Positions 60,497 through 64,000 of a stretch of DNA of 64,000 nucleotides are shown here, in pieces. The DNA comes from Stromatinia cepivora (Eukaryota; Ascomycota; Leotiomycetes; Helotiales; Sclerotiniaceae): positions 1,054,001 to 1,118,000 of the forward strand of contig RCTD01000010.1 of assembly GCA_014898415.1 (NCBI GenBank), given 5' to 3'. The translations under genes and the position numbers were made by a program. The stretch's first letter is position 1. Each line of letters begins with the position of its first letter. The notes below the pieces were generated by a model, which made no database searches, was not told the DNA's origin, and saw nothing but the letters and a program-made list of their open reading frames with translations.

Positions 60497-63225
60497 ATGA
60501 GTTCACAGCCTAGCATGAGGGGCTCACAAACACCCACATCGAAACCACGTAGCAGTGCTCCATCTTCTCCTCCTGAGGAGCTGGAAGCTGAAGAATCGTC
60601 CGACTTCGACGTGAATTTTGCCACCGAAGAAGAAAAGAAGATATTTGAAGAAGAGGAGAAGGCACGCATAGCGAACTCCAAGGCCGAAGAACGAAGACGA
60701 AAAGCAATCGCGAAGAAGAGGGCAGAGCATAATGAATCGAAGGCGGAGCGAGAAGCCAAAGCCAGACAACTGGATGAACTGCTGAGCAAGAGCGCGGCAT
60801 TTGGGGAAGTGCTGGTAGGGAAGACAAGGGTTTTGGGACGTGTAGGAAGTGGAATGGATGGAAAAGCATTAGGAGAACATGACTTGACAATGGCAGAACA
60901 GCCTAAGTGTATGGTGGGTGGAACGATGCGAGAATATCAACTAGAGGGTTTGACGTGGATGTACGAGATTTGCATACAAGGAATGTCTGGGATTTTGGCA
61001 GATGAAATGGGCTTGGGAAAAACAATTCAAACTATTTCGCTTATTGCATTGCTGAGGGAGAAGGAAAGTTATCTGGGTCCGCATCTAATTATTGCGCCGT
61101 TGAGTACACTTTCGAACTGGATCGAGGAATTCCAGAAATGGACCCCTAGTGTACCGGTTCTGTTATATCATGGTACGCCACCTCAACGAAAGGAGCTTTT
61201 CCGCACGCAGATGATGAGGCATATTAAGGGTGGTCGTCCTGATGAAAAGTTTCCTGTTGTCTGTACAAGTCCAGAGATTGTTCTTCGAGATCATGCGGAT
61301 CTTTCGAAGATAAATTGGGAATTCAACATCATTGTAAGGCGTACATTCATGATACTATATCCAATGACTGATATAAAAGACAGGATGAAGGCCACCGGAT
61401 GAAGAACTCCGAGTCTAAATTGTTTCAAACACTAAGGACCTTTACATCTGCCACTCGCCTTTTGATTACCGGAACACCATTACAAAACAATCTGAAAGAG
61501 CTGTGGTCGTTACTAAACTTTCTTTTGCCTACTATTTTTACACAATGGGAAATGTTCGAAAGTTGGTTCGACTTTAGTGATTTACAGGATGAGGAAGGTA
61601 CCGAGGACTTCATTGCTGATCAAATGAAACAAGATCTAGTTAAAAAGATGCACTTGATTCTTCAGCCATTATTATTGCGACGAGTAAAGGCTGATGTCGA
61701 GCATATGCTCCCGAAAAAGCGAGAATATGTCCTTTATGCACCGATGACAAAGGAGCAGATGGAATTGTACAATAAAATTGGAGATAAGACTGCTGACCTG
61801 CGGAAGTATTTGGAGGAAAAAGTAGTTGAAAGATTGACAGGGGGAAAAGCCATCGAGAAAGAATCGAGGAAGTCAGTTGAAACGACAGTCAAAGATGAAA
61901 CAAATCTGGAATACTCCGATAGCGAATACGAGAAACCACTGGCGATTCGAATTAGAAACAAAAATGTCGCTTCGGAACCTACTCCGGTACTAAAGAATGC
62001 ATTCCAACAAATGATGCTGAAGAGAAAGCCCGGCAGACCACCTAAGAATAAAGGTGGAGCTCCTTTACAAGCATCAGTGGAAAAAGGAAAGCCAGGCAGG
62101 AAACGCAAATTAATTGAAGATTCGCTTCCCTTACCAATTAGTAAGTCCGCAAAGTCTAGCCGGACTGCGTCACCAGCTATCAGTGTTCGCAGCAGAGACT
62201 CACGGAGCAGAAGAGTCTACGAGGAAGCTGATGCATCTGAGGAGGATGAGCTCAGTGATGATGAATTCGAGACGAAACTTGCAGCGGAGTATGCCGAAAA
62301 GGAGGAGGCAGAACTCAAGAGCAAGAACAAAAACGAAGATGAAATGGCGAAAATCCTGGAACTTGCGAGAAAAGAGATTTCTAGTAAAAAGTTAGGAAAT
62401 CCTGTTATGCAGATGAGATTGGTTTGCAACTCTCCTCTAAATTTCTATAACCCCTGGTCGGCAGATTCTGGTATTCCGCTGAACGAAACTCTCGTGACTT
62501 CGTCTGGGAAAATGTTACTTCTCGATCGACTTCTCCCCTCACTGTTTTCTCGCGGTCACAAGGTTCTCATCTTCTCACAGTTCAAAACTCAACTCGATAT
62601 CCTCGAAGATTACGCACGCGAATTGCGAGGTTGGAAAGTATGTCGAATCGATGGGAGTGTTGCGCAAGACTTTCGTCGCCAACAAATCAAAGAATTCAAC
62701 GAGGACCCGGATTTCAAACTATTCCTTCTCTCAACCAGAGCCGGTGGACAAGGTATAAATCTCGCAAGTGCTGATACAGTGATCCTCTTTGACAGTGATT
62801 GGAACCCACAACAAGATCTCCAAGCCCAAGATCGTGCCCACCGTATCGGTCAGACTAAACCTGTTGTCGTATTTCGTCTCGCTACTAAGGGCACCGTTGA
62901 AGAAAGTTTGCTCATGAGTGCCGATGCAAAACGTAGGTTAGAGAAATTGGTTATCAAGAAAGGAGGTTTTAAAACTATGGGACAGAAAATGGACACCAAA
63001 GAAGGAATGAGTGCGGATGCATTAAGAGCGTTATTATTGAAAGATGGCGAGGTGTACACGTGCAAAGAGGACGACGAGATCCTGACGGAGGAGGATCTAG
63101 ATACATTGTGCGATAGAAGTGATGGGGCTTATGAAAGAGCGGAGAAGGGGCTGGGAAATAAAGATGCCTTTAAGATTGTGGAGACAAAAGCAAGCGGATT
63201 GATGACTAGCATGGATGGAAAATAG
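60497..63225 (+). CDS. SNF2-family chromatin remodeller, Lsh/DDM1/Irc5-like
   Basis: Two exons (60497-61333 and 61384-63225) joined over a 50-bp intron give 892 residues. The intron falls before the DEGH box (FNII | [10 protein letters not shown]). Motifs in order are Walker A DEMGLGKT (about 168-175), [14 protein letters not shown] (280-283), TGTPLQNN, the helicase C-terminal block [19 protein letters not shown] (about 676), [18 protein letters not shown] and DRAHRIGQ (about 762). An acidic coiled coil precedes the ATPase. A large charged insert carries AT-hook-like [10 protein letters not shown] (about 492) and KPGRKRK. No bromodomain, chromodomain or SANT-SLIDE tail is present, which favours Lsh/DDM1/Irc5 (MUS-30 in Neurospora) over ISWI or Swi2. 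That subfamily remodels nucleosomes in repeats and DNA repair. Confidence 0.85.
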
Positions 63226-63692
63226 ACTTGGGGTGTTGAGATGTGATTGATAGACGACTGATGATATTCTCTTGGCTTGGGGAAATGGAGCTGGCGAATG
63301 CAAGTGCTGCAGTCATTGTTTGTATTATATTTGTACAATGGTACCACTGTATCATGAAATAACGTTTGGTCATATAGAACGTTTGTACGGTGGAAATAAA
63401 TAGTCATTCTGAATACGCAATCACACGGTTTGATATGAGATCAAACATTGGTTTCATCATGTCTTCTTTCCTCTTCTCGTACGCAGTGGAATTCACAAGC
63501 GTACTCATTTTACTTTAAAATCCTCATACGGTTGTTCAAACGCTATAGTTTCTTATTGGAATATATAATACCTTTGCTTCTTGTAGATACTGATCATCTC
63601 AACAACAACAACAACAACAAATTAACTTGACTTGATCTACAAGAAAAAAAGCAATCCGAAGAAACCCAAAGAAATCAAAGAAATTAGCCAAG
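63226..63692. other. Spacer between the SNF2 gene and the last gene
   Basis: No supported gene. A CAA run lies at about 63599-63620 and an A-rich leader-like stretch directly precedes the next start codon. Confidence 0.45.
63599..63620. repeat. CAA/ACA microsatellite in a probable 5' leader
   Basis: Seven CAA-type units lie about 75 bp before the ATG at 63693. Confidence 0.85.
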
Positions 63693-64000
63693 ATGAAAAA
63701 TCTCATTCCATGGCTTCTACTAGCTACCATCTCTTGTCTCCTCAGCATCTACATCTTCTCTCATACACTCCCACCGCCACATTCAAGGATTAATAATCTT
63801 CATCTCCAGTCTAATTCCAATGCACGGACTCATCAGCCATCTAATTCTGGAGTTACTTTACCCGAGTTTGATATTCCGGAAATAGATGAGCTGCCAACAC
63901 AAACGGTGGGAATTCCGGCAGAAATCACATCTACAGTGACGAAGACAACGACAGCGCAGATAAGAGAAACGCAGACTTTGGCGCCGATGAAGAGATATGG
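63693..64000 (+). CDS. Probable signal-anchored or secreted protein, 5' part
   Basis: The ATG at 63693-63695 follows an A-rich leader (TTAGCCAAGATG) and opens a frame of 102 codons to the end of the window. The start MKNLIPWLLLATISCLLSIY is a short positively charged N-terminus followed by about 20 hydrophobic residues, i.e. a signal peptide or a type II membrane anchor. A low-complexity Ser/Thr/Pro stem follows (PEFDIPEIDELPTQ, TSTVTKTTTAQI). This layout is common in Golgi glycosyltransferases and in secreted proteins, but no catalytic domain is within view, so the function is not assigned. Confidence 0.6.
   Translation, partial: MKNLIPWLLLATISCLLSIYIFSHTLPPPHSRINNLHLQSNSNARTHQPSNSGVTLPEFDIPEIDELPTQTVGIPAEITSTVTKTTTAQIRETQTLAPMKRY

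Overview
The window looks like a piece of a filamentous ascomycete genome (Pezizomycotina; Leotiomycetes/Sclerotiniaceae is a reasonable guess from the retroelement proteins, but is not proven here). Genes carry short 42-75 bp introns with GTRNGT donors and CTAAC-type branch sites. Normal-GC gene islands alternate abruptly with very AT-rich blocks made of transposons whose C residues have largely become T (G to A on the other strand) and whose reading frames are full of stops. That is the appearance left by repeat-induced point mutation (RIP).

Layout. 1-28.2 kb is a stack of nested, dead LTR retrotransposons. A minus-strand chromodomain Gypsy element (Gy2) is split into at least three pieces. 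The insertions splitting or abutting it are a plus-strand Copia element (Co1, 2322-10608, target duplication ATAGT), a minus-strand Copia element (Co2, 11867-17646, duplication GATTC) that carries a 309-bp solo LTR of the Co1 family, and a second Gypsy element (Gy1) that runs off the left edge. A plus-strand Co2-family copy (Co3, 22295-27760, duplication TATAT) follows. 28.2-35.7 kb is a gene island with a degenerate 5S rRNA-like sequence, a decayed minus-strand ORF region and an intact LIM-RhoGAP gene of the Rga1/Rga2 type. 35.8-44.2 kb is AT-rich again and holds a complete Gy1 copy (36659-43678) inserted into a small terminal-inverted-repeat element (MITE).

44.2-59.6 kb is the most unusual part. 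It holds a cluster of related genes (called A, B, D, E, F, G here) that share SANT/Myb-like domains, in several a diverged homeodomain with an intron at the same point in helix 3, KRPR-type basic motifs, and a C-terminal coiled coil. A, B, D and E lie on the minus strand, F and G on the plus strand, around an unrelated orphan gene at 51.7-52.7 kb. Only G looks intact. A and B carry apparent one-base frameshifts, D/E is separated by a second MITE copy, and F is broken by a gag-only LTR element in an exon and a hAT-type MITE in an intron, each with a perfect target duplication.

60.5-63.2 kb encodes a SNF2-family remodeller most like Lsh/DDM1/Irc5, and the window ends in the 5' part of a gene for a probable signal-anchored protein. 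The stable genes (LIM-RhoGAP, SNF2) are ordinary housekeeping or cell-polarity genes. The cluster between them behaves like a birth-and-death family in a transposon-rich compartment. All domain calls were made by eye from translated sequence, without database searches.
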